Below are positions 12,405 to 23,650 of a stretch of DNA of 64,000 nucleotides, in pieces. The stretch is taken from the NCBI RefSeq assembly GCF_047496725.1, contig NC_132973.1:13340233-13404232 (forward strand), written 5' to 3'. Numbering within the stretch: position 1 is the first letter of the stretch; each line of letters starts with the position of its first letter. The notes beneath the pieces are model-generated. The model ran no database searches. It was not told where the DNA came from and saw only the letters and a list, made by a program, of their open reading frames with translations. The DNA comes from Anoplolepis gracilipes. Its lineage: Eukaryota; Arthropoda; Insecta; Hymenoptera; Formicidae. Made by a program: the position numbers and the translations under genes.

Positions 12405-13642
12405 GTAAGTAGAATTTTTTTTTTATTTTTAAGTTCTAAAAATTTAACCAATCAACTCGGATCTGATGTAAACACTGTGATATAATATTTCGTAATATAA
12501 TAATCAAATATTTTACATAAAAGGGCGCCAAGGCCGTTATCAGTCAGCTAATTGGCAGCTGATTGATTAATAGATTCACAAAATATATATGTGTAATTAA
12601 TCATTTTGATATAATACGTATAATAATTTTGATATAAATCATTTTGATAAAACAAAACAGTATTAATGATGAGATCAAAAGAATGATTTCGGAATAATCA
12701 CGGCAAGAGTACTTATGCGTTAGAGTAGCAATTTATATCTGTTTTAGGAATGATTTGCACAAGAGAGCTATTATATAAAAGGTTTTTCTTCCAAACCATT
12801 TTTGACCGATATAAATTTCCGTTTGCAATGTGGCGTCACATCGATATCAAAAACGTACAAATAAAATATGAATCGCGAACGATGAATAAAACTTATAAAT
12901 TATTTAAGATACTGTTTAAAAGAATGGAAATTATATGTATAGTCTGAGTTATCATAATTTTTTAAGAGTACATTTATTTTTTTAATTTAAAAAAATGTAT
13001 ATACTGAATAAATTTTACGTAAAATAATTTATTTTATAAATATTATAAAACACATTAATCATATTAACTGTCACATTAACTAAAGTGAATAACTCGCTGA
13101 AGAAAAGCAAAATGTTTGCATTTTGTCAGTATATCGTCGGTTGGAATATTGCAGTAGATTAGCATCAACTGCATCTATTTTTAGACGCGTGTTCTGCTTG
13201 TAAAATCTGTCGTCAATTTGTGTCAAACGTGTTACAAATACGCTAAGTTTAACCGTCAAAATTTACTGTTACATTTTATCAACAAACTTTTGTTATATAT
13301 TATATAGTGCTAATATTTTCTCTCTAATGATATATTATATCACATAAAATTCTATATTAAAGTTGTAACAGACAAAATTTACATCACTTGATAAAATCTG
13401 TTTTCGATAGATTTAATTCTCACTCTATAAAGTTTAAAAAAATATTTATATAAATTTAGATTGTGAATTTAAAAATTGCAACAGAGTATATGTGCACGAA
13501 TGTTAGATATTACATTACATCAGATGTTATATAATTTAGACATTTCTGTGAAGAGTGTTTTTTTTAATTCATTATTTGATTTGATATAAGAAGAAATACT
13601 CATAATAATAATGATAAAAAAATACTTGTAACGATTACGTAT

Positions 13643-13751
13643 CTTATAAGCGCATAATATTATATAATATTTAAGGTATATTCTAAAAATATTATAATAA
13701 TCTAAAAATATGAATATATCTTAAATATTATATAATGTTATGCGCTTATAG
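13643..13751. repeat. Palindromic fold-back in intron 1 of GST copy 2
   Basis: CTTATAAGCGCATAATATTA at the left is inverted as AATGTTATGCGCTTATAG at the right, with matching ATTATATAATATTTAAG arms inside. It is about 109 bp long. The flanking blocks GTAACGATTACG and GTATTATCAC may extend the terminal repeats imperfectly. Confidence 0.65.
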
Positions 13752-13903
13752 GGGTATTATCACAATAAAAGTACACTTATGCATTTATAGAGAGGTTAAT
13801 AGATTATCATGAGATTATTATCATTCTTATAATATTTTAAATGATAATAATTTCATTTTTAAATAAAACAGTAAGTGATTTTATAACTATTTAAATTTTG
13901 GTT

Positions 13904-13940
13904 TTCTCTCTCTCTCTCTCTCTCCCCCCTTCCCTCTCTT

Positions 13941-13984
<44 letters not shown>
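13904..13984. repeat. (CT)n microsatellite, interrupted
   Basis: About 80 bases of CT units with CCCC and TTTC interruptions in intron 1 of GST copy 2, 0.4 kb before the start codon. Confidence 0.9.
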
Positions 13985-13987
<3 letters not shown>

Positions 13988-14385
13988 CTGTTTCTCTTTC
14001 TCTCTATTTTAAGTTTTTGACGGAAAAAAATTTTAATACATTATTAAAATTAAAATTTTAATTTAAATTAATCTGGTTAAATCTGGTATTGGTTAAATAT
14101 TAGTTTATAAAGTTTCATTCAAGTTTCAATTTATTTTAATTTTTACGTATACACACAAATTTAAAGTTTAGATATTGACCAAAGTTTATTAAATTTAATT
14201 ATTTAAAAATTATTTAAAAGTTTATTAAGGTTCAAGCGTCATTTATATTAAATTTTCTTCCGATGTCAGTGTGAGATGATCTTGAGCAGATTAGATATTG
14301 AAACATATATTATACATTATTGGATTATTCCTCGAATTAATTACAATAAAATCGAAGAATAATAAATATATTCTTTTTCAGCAAC

Positions 14386-16216
14386 ATGCCTTCCTATAAG
14401 CTCACTTACTTTCCCATTCAAGCATTGGCTGAGCCGATTCGCTTCCTGTTCAGCTATGGTGGCACCGAGTTCATCGATGTTCGTTTCGACAGGGCAGATT
14501 GGCCGAAAATTAAGCCTAGTACGTAACTGCAAGATGCTGATCAATATTAATGACAAATATCTTATTAACATTTATTTATCTGTCACAATCATTTAATTAA
14601 TTCAACTCGATGTTCTTTAAATCTGACTTACGAATAGCAGTGAAAAAAACCTGATTCTCATATTTCTTTTTCTATTTTCGAGAGCATTAATTAATTTTTT
14701 ATTGTAGTTTAGTTTTTTGTTTTTCAAAGGTGATATGATATATCATAACATTCTTTTTGTATATATTATTATTCTATTATTAGATCTATTATTTTATTGA
14801 ATCTCCTCACGTATTACTAGAACCGGAAATGAATGTATCGTGCGCGACAATAGAAGTTTCTCTTTCTTATTGTGCATTTACAATACCCTACAGGATGACA
14901 ATCGACATTATTATACGAATATAATGCTCTGTATTCAACTGTTTAATGAAAAACATGCTGCGTTCTATAAATGTTTTCAATATATAAACGGTCTGTTGAA
15001 AAACATTTCTGCATAATTCCGATAAATTACGGATATTACTTATACGAATTACGGATATTATAAATTTACAATTTAGAGAGAAGTTTTTTAGAGCACACAA
15101 AATATATATAAAAAACAGTAAATTGTTCCAATAAATTCTACATATCTAAGAACAATAAATAAATATCATAAAAATAGACATGTTTAAACATTATATTGCT
15201 AAAAACTTAATTTAACATCATATTAATATTAAATTATATATGAATAATTTAACAATTAGTTATTAAGCGGTAAGGTTCTATCTCTTAATATTTAGAAACA
15301 CAAATACCGTAAAATAATTTTAAATATAATATTATCGTGATAGAAGTTTTTGAATAACTTTTCTTTGTAAAAAAATTTAAATTTAAATTTTTCATATTTT
15401 ATATTTATACATTTTAATATCATTTTTCATAGCTATGCCATTTGGTCAAGTACCTGTTCTCGAAGTAGATGGGAAGAAGATCGCTCAGTCTACAGCTATC
15501 TCCCGCTACTTGGCAAAGCAATACGGTCTTGCCGGCAAGGACGATTGGGAGTCTTTGGAAATCGATTCCACTGTTGATACAATACATGATTTACGCACTC
15601 GTAAGTGTCGACGTATCATATTATTTATACTCTCAATTTTTTCTTTTATTTTTTTTGTTTATGATTACAATGTTTAAGGAAATTCGAAATAATTTTAACT
15701 GCAATTTCCGTAAACTTAGCTATCGATACTACAGATATATCGATTTATTTATAAATAATAATTAAGGTGTGATAAAGAATTAATTGTAAGTATTTTTTTG
15801 AGTATATTTACAATATCATAAATTTAATTTGTCGAAATTAATTGTGTCACACGCTGATAAAATTGCTTATAACGACTCTTTCTTCTGTTCATGTTTTTAT
15901 TATAGATATTGCAGCTTATCACTATGAAAACAATGAAACGGTTAAAGAAGAAAGACTCAAACAGGCCAAGGAAAAGGTGCCGTATTATCTGGAACGTCTG
16001 GACGCTCAGGTGCAAAAGAACGATGGTTACTTCGTTGGCGGTGCTCTAACCTGGGCCGATCTCACATTTGTCGCTCTATTGAACTATTTAAATTTTATGA
16101 TGCAAGAGGATATAATCGAGAAATATGATAACCTGAAGCAGCTCAAACAAAAGGTCGAGGAGATACCGGCTATCAAGAGCTGGATTGAAAAGCGTCCGAG
16201 CGATATAAATCCATAA
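14386..16216 (+). CDS. GstS: Sigma-class glutathione S-transferase, copy 2
   Basis: Same enzyme class and gene structure as copy 1: coding exons 14386-14518, 15433-15600 and 15906-16216, all GT-AG, 203 residues. It keeps Tyr8 (MPSYKLTYFP), AEPIRFLFSYGG, the substrate-site turn KPTMPFGQVPVLEVDG, QSTAISRYLAK and GGALTWADLTFVALLNYL. The C-terminus differs from copies 1 and 3 (RPSDINP instead of RPPSDL). An element of ~340 bp with terminal inverted repeats sits inside the 3'UTR, before the AATAAA at 16846. The start follows the acceptor TTTCAG by four bases (CAAC), as in copy 1. In exon 3 it is somewhat closer to copy 3 than copy 1 is; in exon 4 it is not. Confidence 0.96.
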
Positions 16217-16325
16217 ATGTCATCAATGTCACTTCTGTATTTTTATTGATAATTGATTTTTTGATTATTAATTGCTCGTCTGTCATTTTGGACCAATAAT
16301 TATTTTTTTCTGTCAACGTATTTAA

Positions 16326-16668
16326 AGGAGAAGGGTCAATAAGGCCCACTTTTGGACCCCTCAGAATTTCGTTGTAACTCATCAGAATTACTTCTTAATA
16401 CATAAGAAACTAAATTGAGCTAATTTTAACCTAACACATGTTCAACGTATTCGTTATCTTGTTTTAACAAAAATTCGTATTTATGGATATTTTTTCTAAT
16501 ATTACACAATTCGCCTGAAAATCTTAAATATTATATTAGACATAATTACGTTGAACATGTGCGTTTAGGCTAAAATTAGCTAAATTTAGTCTCTCATATA
16601 TTAAATTAATTATAATAAGTTACAAAGAAATCCTGGGCCAAAATCGGGCTTTATTGATCCTCCTTCTT
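16326..16668. mobile_element. Non-autonomous element with long terminal inverted repeats in GST copy 2 3'UTR
   Basis: The left part (AGGAGAAGGGTCAATAAGG) is inverted at the right end (TTTATTGATCCTCCTTCT). The arms stay alignable through GAAACTAAATTGAGCTAATTTT / AAAATTAGCTAAATTTAGTC and ACATGTTCAACGTA / ACGTTGAACATGTG. Total about 343 bp, no coding capacity. It precedes the poly(A) signal, so transcripts of copy 2 should carry a long hairpin in the 3'UTR. Confidence 0.75.
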
Positions 16669-16845
16669 TTTATATTATATATGATAGATTTCGAACTACG
16701 TACCAAATATATATTTTAATATTTGTTGAAGGCTGATTGTTATTCATATATTAATGCTATGATAACAAGAATACTGTAAAGCTTATTTTTAATGAAACCT
16801 TAATGAGAGACTATTTCTCATTATATATATATAGTTTTATACTTC

Positions 16846-16851
16846 AATAAA
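16846..16851 (+). terminator. Poly(A) signal of GST copy 2
   Basis: AATAAA in the context TTCAATAAATCG, the same context as the signal of copy 1 (10640-10645). Confidence 0.55.
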
Positions 16852-16984
16852 TCGCTGCTTTTATTATTTTGTGCGTGTGTTTAAGTTGATTTTATTTGTA
16901 TTCACGCAGATTTCATTTTTTCGATTCATTTAGAATTTGTTAAAGCATATTTATATTCTATTTACTGTACTTTCTTTCCTTTAT

Positions 16985-16987
<3 letters not shown>

Positions 16988-17018
<31 letters not shown>
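16988..17018. repeat. (TA)n microsatellite
   Basis: About 15 TA units between GST copies 2 and 3. Confidence 0.9.
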
Positions 17019-17299
17019 CTGTACCTTTATTCTCATTTAATCTTTTTCATTTTATAAAATAATTTTTATATTTATATTTAAAGTGAAACAAATATTTTAT
17101 TTTTACTAAATGTGTTAAAAAAAATTTTGCGTTGGAGAAAAAGAAATCGAAAGCGATATAGAATCTCTTTAGAGACTCTCTTTAATAATGTAAACAAATT
17201 CACTTTCTGAGATAAAATATCTTAGATTAAATATGAAGGTGTTTTTCAAGAGCTAACCAAGTAGAAAAGTTACGATAATATCAAAGTAACGTCAAATGA

Positions 17300-17672
17300 C
17301 GTTAATAACTTTATTTAATTAATAACTTCTCTTATTATAATACATATTTTCTCTTTAGAACAATCATATCCTTTGGTAATAATATCTTTGGTATTTATTT
17401 TGAAAGATAGTATTTTTATACACACATTCTCTCTTATATCTACTCTATGAAAATAAAAATTACATTTTGAGATAAATACTACAAAATGTAAAATAGCACT
17501 TAGTCGCGGAGAGCACAGCGAATGTATTAAATAATTTGTAACAATTTTCAACTAAAACTATTGTTATAACTGCTAACAGCACGCAGAAAGAAACATCTAA
17601 TAGCAATAATTGCAACACATTTCTTGACATGCATCTTTGTAAAATATCGACTCTGCGTTATTAGTTCCCCTA
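17300..17672. repeat. Left arm of tail-to-tail dispersed element pair
   Basis: This stretch is the reverse complement of 17771-18010. Matching marks are TTATTATAATACATATTTTC, ATCATATCCTTTGGTAATAA and ATCGACTCTGCGTTATTAG. It keeps a ~120-base segment beginning GTCGCGGAGAGCACAGC (17503) that the right arm has lost, and which recurs at 48082 in another copy. Confidence 0.75.
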
Positions 17673-17685
17673 CCTCTCATCAAGT

Positions 17686-17770
17686 CATTCCCAGGTAGAA
17701 TAGAAAGTCACAATAATGTCAAAATACGTCAAAATGACATTATTGTGACTTTCTATTCTACCTGGGAATG
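17686..17770. repeat. Perfect hairpin, ~36 bp stem
   Basis: CATTCCCAGGTAGAATAGAA at the left is followed after a ~13-base loop by its exact inverse ending CCTGGGAATG. The stem has no mismatch that I can see. It lies exactly at the junction of the two inverted element copies. A diverged single version of the left arm is at about 17258-17300. Confidence 0.8.
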
Positions 17771-18374
17771 TAGGGGAACTAATAACGCAGAGTCGATATT
17801 TTACAAAGATGCTGCCATGTCAAGAAATGTGTCAAAAATGTAATTTTCAAAATGTAATTTTTATTTTCATAGAGTAGATATGAGAGAGAGTGTGTGTATA
17901 AAAATACTATCTTTCAAAATACATACCAAAGATATTATTACCAAAGGATATGATTGTTCTAAAGAGAAAATATGTATTATAATAAGAAAAGTTATTAATT
18001 AAATAAAGTTATTATATAAAGTTATTATAAAAGTACAAATCTATATTCCTATATATATATATAGATATATAACATCATAATATACAACTTTTAAGAAGTT
18101 TTAAATGTTAATGTTTGCAAAATAAATAAGTTTTGTGAGCTAGTCTATTATACCCAGCATGAAAAGCATATCGGGCTAAGCAAATCTAGTCTTTTATTAT
18201 TAAATCAGTAATCTCGTCTATTAAAACTATTATTTTATAATAAACTTGTATTTTTTCTTATAGTAGATATTCCAAAGAATATTTTAGTAAAAAAAAAGAA
18301 TCGATTTCTTCATTTTTAATATGTTGAAAATTTGTTTAACGCTTAGGTAAGCGATTATGGCCCGGGTTCCCCTA
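17771..18374 (-). mobile_element. Non-autonomous dispersed element, internally deleted copy
   Basis: Terminal inverted repeats TAGGGGAAC (17771) and GTTCCCCTA (18366-18374) bound 604 bp. Read on the minus strand it aligns from end to end with 47390-48245 in plus orientation, sharing TTTTCAACATATTAAAAA, ATATTCTTTGGAATAT, AAAATAATAGTTT, TAGACGAGATTA, AACTTCTTAAAAGTTGTATA. It lacks the GTCGCGGAGAGCACAGC segment. No open frame of note. Confidence 0.7.
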
Positions 18375-18419
18375 TGTATAAATAAAATAAATATAACATA
18401 ATTAATTTACTATTGTATA

Positions 18420-19109
18420 AAATACAGGCAATACATTACTGAAAATATCTCTTAAGATATCGAGATATCATGATGTGGCTTTTACAGTTGTTATGTCGCT
18501 ATAGATTATCGCAAAGTATACATGCAGTGCAATCGAAAGTCGTGTCCGTTATTTGGAATCAAGAGAAGAATTATAATCACGAAGTAACTGATAACACATG
18601 TGTGCAAATTTTAAATAACATCGCGATAAAGATTATTTTCGAGCATGGTAATCCTTCTCTGGAAAATTTGTAATAAATTGTTAATACATTTGATACACAT
18701 TTTAGTAAAAATATTTTGGTAATATTTAGGACAATCAGACTAGTTTGTCATATATAGATTTCCCTAAACGTCTGGTGCAAATTTTGTTGGCAGAAAAACT
18801 GCATATTTTACATAGAACAATGTACTTGCTGTCAGTGGGAAATATGGGCAGAAATATAGTTAATTTTACTTATATACATTAGAATATGTAACTTTAGGGG
18901 AAGAAGTTCTGACGTATTACACATTTTGACACAAGAATATGCGGAAAAATTAATTTTTGCACATTATCGGATTACAAATTGAATATAATTATAATTATTT
19001 ATGATACGTCACTATTTCTAACAAAGTCCCGATTTTTAGAGAAAATTTACATTTTTTATTAGTGCTCCATGTAAATTTTATGTTTATGTTATAGGTATAG
19101 ATTATAAAT
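18420..19109 (+). repeat. Duplicated flank downstream of GST copy 2
   Basis: 18420-18870 is a diverged copy of 23210-23650, with common marks GTTTGCTGCAAATTTTGTT-like, TGCATATTTTACA and AGAACAATGTA. 18880-19109 matches 11010-11519 and 24940-25390. The small open frame at 18470 begins with an ATG but is not kept in the other copy and is taken as noise. Confidence 0.55.
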
Positions 19110-20001
19110 GATCATACAGTTTACTCGCCTTTCAAAATATTGAATAAAAATTATATATTTTTTTTAAATTTAATATTTTTAAATATCTTTAAATAAGTAT
19201 GGAGATATTTGTCATCTAAGAAATATACAAATTTTTATTTTTTTTCCTAGGTATACATTTATAAAAATTAATTACAAATTGAGATTACATTTACAAAATT
19301 TACAATTAAATATTTTTTAATCAATATTATTAAGTATTTATTTATAAAAAAAACTAACGATTTTAAATTGCCACATATACCTTTTTATATAATTCACAAG
19401 AGATCTCCAGCAATATAATTATCTTTAAAGGCAGAGATAAACTTTTTATCTTTATTTCGCTTTTATTGATCTACACAAGTTGTCTTTACCAATGCAAGTT
19501 ATCTAATCTATTAAAGGATTGAGTATCTAATAATTCTGAAAATGTAATAATAATAGTCCCCTCCCCCCCTTGAACAACATCTCTGTTTGCGTAAGATTGC
19601 AGACAGGCACTTACATAAGTGTATCCCACAGTACACAATTTCGCTTTGTCAGCATCATTACTTGCAATTCAAACCGTTTGATGGAAGATAATTCAGAATA
19701 ATGTTCAAAAATTAAAAGGCGTTTAAAAGATTAAACAATGTTTTAAAAATTAATTAATATCTTTTACATTTTTGTGAATTGTGGTTTTTGCAAAATTTTG
19801 ACTTGCTCATATTTTTTTTGTATTTTTTTTTTTATTAAAAAACGTTTTTTTTAATGTCAAGGTAACAAAGTGGAAGGGATAGTTTGCGGCATAAATAACT
19901 GGACGAGTTTAAGCAGGTTTTATCTTGTTAGACATCATTATAGTGACTAAATCCTAAAAGATTTTTTCCATCCTTTCTGCAGACTTTATTTCGAGCAAAT
20001 T
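19110..20001 (+). promoter_or_regulatory. Promoter block and non-coding exon 1 of sigma GST copy 3
   Basis: Third version of the ~0.9 kb upstream block. TATA-like ATAAATAACTGG at 19891, then the shared GCAGGTTTTATCTTG block, and an exon end at 20001 before GTAAGTAGAA. It differs from the other two by a C-run near 19560. Confidence 0.6.
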
Positions 20002-20910
20002 GTAAGTAGAACATTTCGTTATTTTTAAAATTTATACTTGATCGATTAATTCGAATTTGTAAGCACCGTAATATAATATTTCAAATATTTTACATAAAAG
20101 AAAATTGAATAGTTACCGGCCAGCTAGTTGATTAATAGCGATTTGCAAAAATATATTAATTGTTTTTAATATAATAATGAAGCAGTAATGATGAGGAAAT
20201 CGAAAAAATCATTCGGAATAATCGCTATAGAATTATTTGCAAGAGAGTCATTATATAAAAGGCGTTTGTCATATTAATCTAAATCTAAATTATTTTTGAC
20301 TGATAAAAAGTTATAACGCAATGTGGCGTAATCACTTCATGGCGATATCAGGAACGTATGCAGGAACGTAAACAGAATAAAGTAACCACGAACCAATGAA
20401 TAAAATTTAGATATTTTGTTTAAAAGAAGTGGAAATTTTATTTACGACAATATTTTTTATGAGAAAAATATTTTAAATGACAATAATTTATATTTGTAAA
20501 TAGTAATATGGTTTTATAAAAAACCTATTTAAATTTTTGTTAAATTTTGCCTCTACTTTAAATCTTTGACGGAAAAAGTTTCAACAAACCTAAATTAATC
20601 TAAATTTTAATTAAATTAATTTGGCTAAATGTGATACTAGTTAAATAAAGGTAAAAATTAGTTTTTAAAGTTTCATTCAAGTTTCTATTTATTTTAATTT
20701 TTATTTATAAACACACTAGTTTAAAGTTAGATATTGATAAAAATTTATTATTAAATTTGACTTTGTTGAAGTCTTTTAATAACCTTGTTCCATCAGTATG
20801 AAATAAGATTCTGAAAAGATTAGATATTAAAAACATATATTATGCATTATTAGATAATTCTTTCAATTATAATGATAATGAGACCAAATGATAAACATTT
20901 TTTCAGTGAC

Positions 20911-22065
20911 ATGCCTTCTTATAAGTTGACGTATTTTCCTGCTAAAGCAATGGCTGAACCGATTCGCTTCCTGTTTAGCTATGGTGGCACCGAATTCATC
21001 GATGATCGTTTCAATTTAGAGGATTGGTTAAAAATAAAACCAAGTATGTATATCTGCAAAACATGATAATCAATATTAATGATACGTGTGGTATTAACAT
21101 TTGTCCACTTATCTCACTGTCAGTCGCTTAATTAATTCAGCTTGACTGTTCTTCAAATTTGATTTATGGACATTACATATAAAAATACAGATACTATAAA
21201 TATTATTGTAAATATAAAATTATCATATGATGGGAATTTTTGCGTTAGCATTTACAAAATTTTTACTCACAATTTTACTTATATATTTTATACTCATACA
21301 CTTTAATATCATCATTTAGCTACGCCATTCGGTCAAGTACCTGTTCTCGAAGTAGATGGAAAGAAAATCGCTCAGTCTACAGCTATCTCCCGCTACTTGG
21401 CAAAGCAATACGGTCTTGCTGGCAAGGATGATTGGGAGTCTTTGGAAATCGACTCCATTGTCGATACAATACACGACTTACGCATCAGTAAGTATAGACA
21501 TCATATATTATTTTCAATCTCTTCTTCCATTTTTCTGTTTATTATTACTACGAAAATTTGAAATAATTTTATCCTCTATTCCCATGAGTTCAGCTATTGA
21601 TATTACAGACATACTGATTTATTCGTGACAGTAAAAACAATTGGCAATATTTTTTTTTACAGTATTACAAATTTAATTTATCGAAATTAATCGTTTTAAA
21701 CGCTTAATTAAAATTGCTTATAACGACTCATCCTTCTTTTTTTTGTTTTTATCGTAGAAATTGCGGCTTATCACTATGAAAGCAATGAAATGGCTAAAGA
21801 GGAGAAATTCAAACATGCCAAGGAGACAGTGCCGTATTATTTGGAACGTTTGAACGCTCAGGTACAAAAGAATGGCGGTTATTTTGTCGGCGGTGCTCTC
21901 ACTTGGGCCGATCTCACATTTGTCGCTCTACTGGACTATCTAAATTATATGAGTCAGGAGAATATAATCGAGAAATATGAAAATTTGAAACAGCTCAAAC
22001 AAAAGGTCGAGAAGATACCGGCCATCAAAAGTTGGATTGAAAAGCGTCCGCCCAGCGATCTCTAA
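20911..22065 (+). CDS. GstS: Sigma-class glutathione S-transferase, copy 3
   Basis: Coding exons 20911-21043, 21320-21487 and 21758-22065, phases 1 and 1, 202 residues; introns are much shorter than in copies 1 and 2. Tyr8, AEPIRFLFSYGG, FGQVPVLEVDGKK, QSTAISRYLAK and GGALTWADLTFVALLDYL are intact, so it should be active. One odd residue: EDWLKIKP where the other three have DWP before the K/Q-x-KP turn. In the middle exon the correct frame is the one continuing KPTTPFGQ; another long open frame there is only a shadow. The last ~165 coding bases plus ~14 bases past the stop are nearly identical to copy 1, while the preceding ~150 bases are not. The poly(A) signal is AATAAA at 22457. Confidence 0.95.
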
Positions 22066-22456
22066 TTTCATTGAATGATAGTAATTTTTCAACTATCGAT
22101 TACTTGTTTATATCAAGCTATTTCTTCAAGCTTTGAATCAATTTTTTTTCTCCTAATATTAAATTAAATTTGTATATGATTTACATAAGATATGTGATTT
22201 AAGCATGATGGTATCTAAAAAATGCGTGACGGGATCTGGATATAGATATTTTAATATTCAGTGAAGGTTGATTGTCTATTTATTATGCTATATATTATGA
22301 TTATCATTTTTATCATATATACAAGGATAATACAAGGATAATAAGATGCTGATGAATAAAATTATCTATCTACAAGGATAATAAGAATATTCTTATTGCT
22401 ATTTTTAATGAAACTTTAATGAAACTATTTTTTTACATTATATAATTGCACTTTTC

Positions 22457-22462
22457 AATAAA
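22457..22462 (+). terminator. Poly(A) signal of GST copy 3
   Basis: AATAAA in the context TTTCAATAAATTTC, like those of copies 1 and 2. Confidence 0.5.
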
Positions 22463-22829
22463 TTTCTACTGTTATTATATAATGTGTGTGCGAATTGATT
22501 TTACTTGTATTTACTTTTCCTATTTATTTAAAATTTGTTAACCATGTTATATTCTTGTAATCACTGTACCTTTCTTCCTTCGATTTCTCTTATTTTATGA
22601 AGTAACTTTTATATTTTATATCATATTTATATTTTATATTTGTATTTAATTTGAAACAAATATTTTATTTATACTAAATATGTCTAGAGAAAATTTTGTG
22701 TCGAAGATAATGGAAATATTAAGTAATATAGTCAAACATCTTTAATGTAAGAAATTTCGTTTATTGAGATTAAATATATATGTATGGTCCCTCTCTTTCT
22801 TGGATGAGCATCTCATCAGAGATGTCGAC

Positions 22830-23103
22830 TTTTGAACAAGTATTAAGTCGCTTGCTTAAAGTTCTCAGTTTCTATATATAATAAATTAATTGTGCAGTGC
22901 GTAATTGACATACAATTGTATTCACCTCAGGTAACAATTGTTTTTTTGTTTACATTGTTTTTGGTTCGTTACGTTTCATAAGCCGGACGTATATTACTTT
23001 TGTATTGACAATTTTCGATTTTTTAGAACTCGAACATCTGAAGAGGACCCAAACCAAAGGTCGAAACGTTATGTAATATTTTATAAAAAATAAATAAATA
23101 TCC
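22830..23103 (+). mobile_element. Retroelement remnant with hammerhead-like motif (Penelope-like?)
   Basis: Near the 3' end, 23038-23068 reads CTGAAGA, a possible stem (GACC...GGTC), then GAAAC. This is the layout of degenerate hammerhead motifs found in Penelope-like element terminal repeats. A (TAAA)-rich end follows at about 23087-23099. The body before it (GCTTAAAGTTCTCAG, CATAAGCCGGACG) is less AT-rich than its surroundings. No reverse transcriptase frame is present. The class is inference. Confidence 0.35.
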
Positions 23104-23209
23104 TTTGCTAGTCAGATCGATATATTTAAAATTTTTTTCACTTTATTTTTTAAATATATATGTTTTTCATGTTCGCTAATAACTTGCAAATGTACGATAA
23201 ATAAAATAA

Positions 23210-23650
23210 ATGTGACACATAATTAATTTGTCATCGTGAGTAGATAAATATAGCATTGCAAATAGCTTCCATAGAATATTATGACGTAACTTTTTTAGCT
23301 GCCATTCTATTATATCGTTATCGTAGAGTGTAGAGGATACGTGTAACTCAACCGAAGGTCGCGCGAGTTAATTGGAATTGGGACTATAGCTAATCACCGA
23401 GTAACGTGCGTATGAGTTTGCAATATATTGTACATTGTAATAAAGATCACTTCCGAGTATGCTTTTCTGAAAAAATTTCAACAAAACGTTTACACGTTTG
23501 ATAAAAATAGTTTTGCAAAAACTATTTTTGTAATATCGGACAATCATAATAATCTGTCAAAATATTAGATTTCGCAAAGTGTTTGCTGCAAATTTTGTTA
23601 GCAAAATGAATGCATATTTTACACAGAACAATGTATATGGCGGCTTGATA
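23210..23650 (+). repeat. Duplicated flank downstream of GST copy 3
   Basis: Diverged direct copy of 18420-18870, kept in order: CGTTATCGTAGAGT-like, GTAATAAAGATCACTTCCGAG-like, TTTGATAAAAATAGTTTT, then GGACAATCATAATAATCTGTC. It marks the edge of the GST duplication unit. Confidence 0.5.

Noticed and set aside
12750..12947. 65-codon frame in intron 1 of GST copy 2
   Set aside because: Not conserved in the aligned introns of copies 1 and 3.
21356..21628. 90-codon frame over exon 3 of GST copy 3
   Set aside because: It is a shifted shadow; the correct frame continues KPTTPFGQVPVLEVDG and is fully open between the splice sites.
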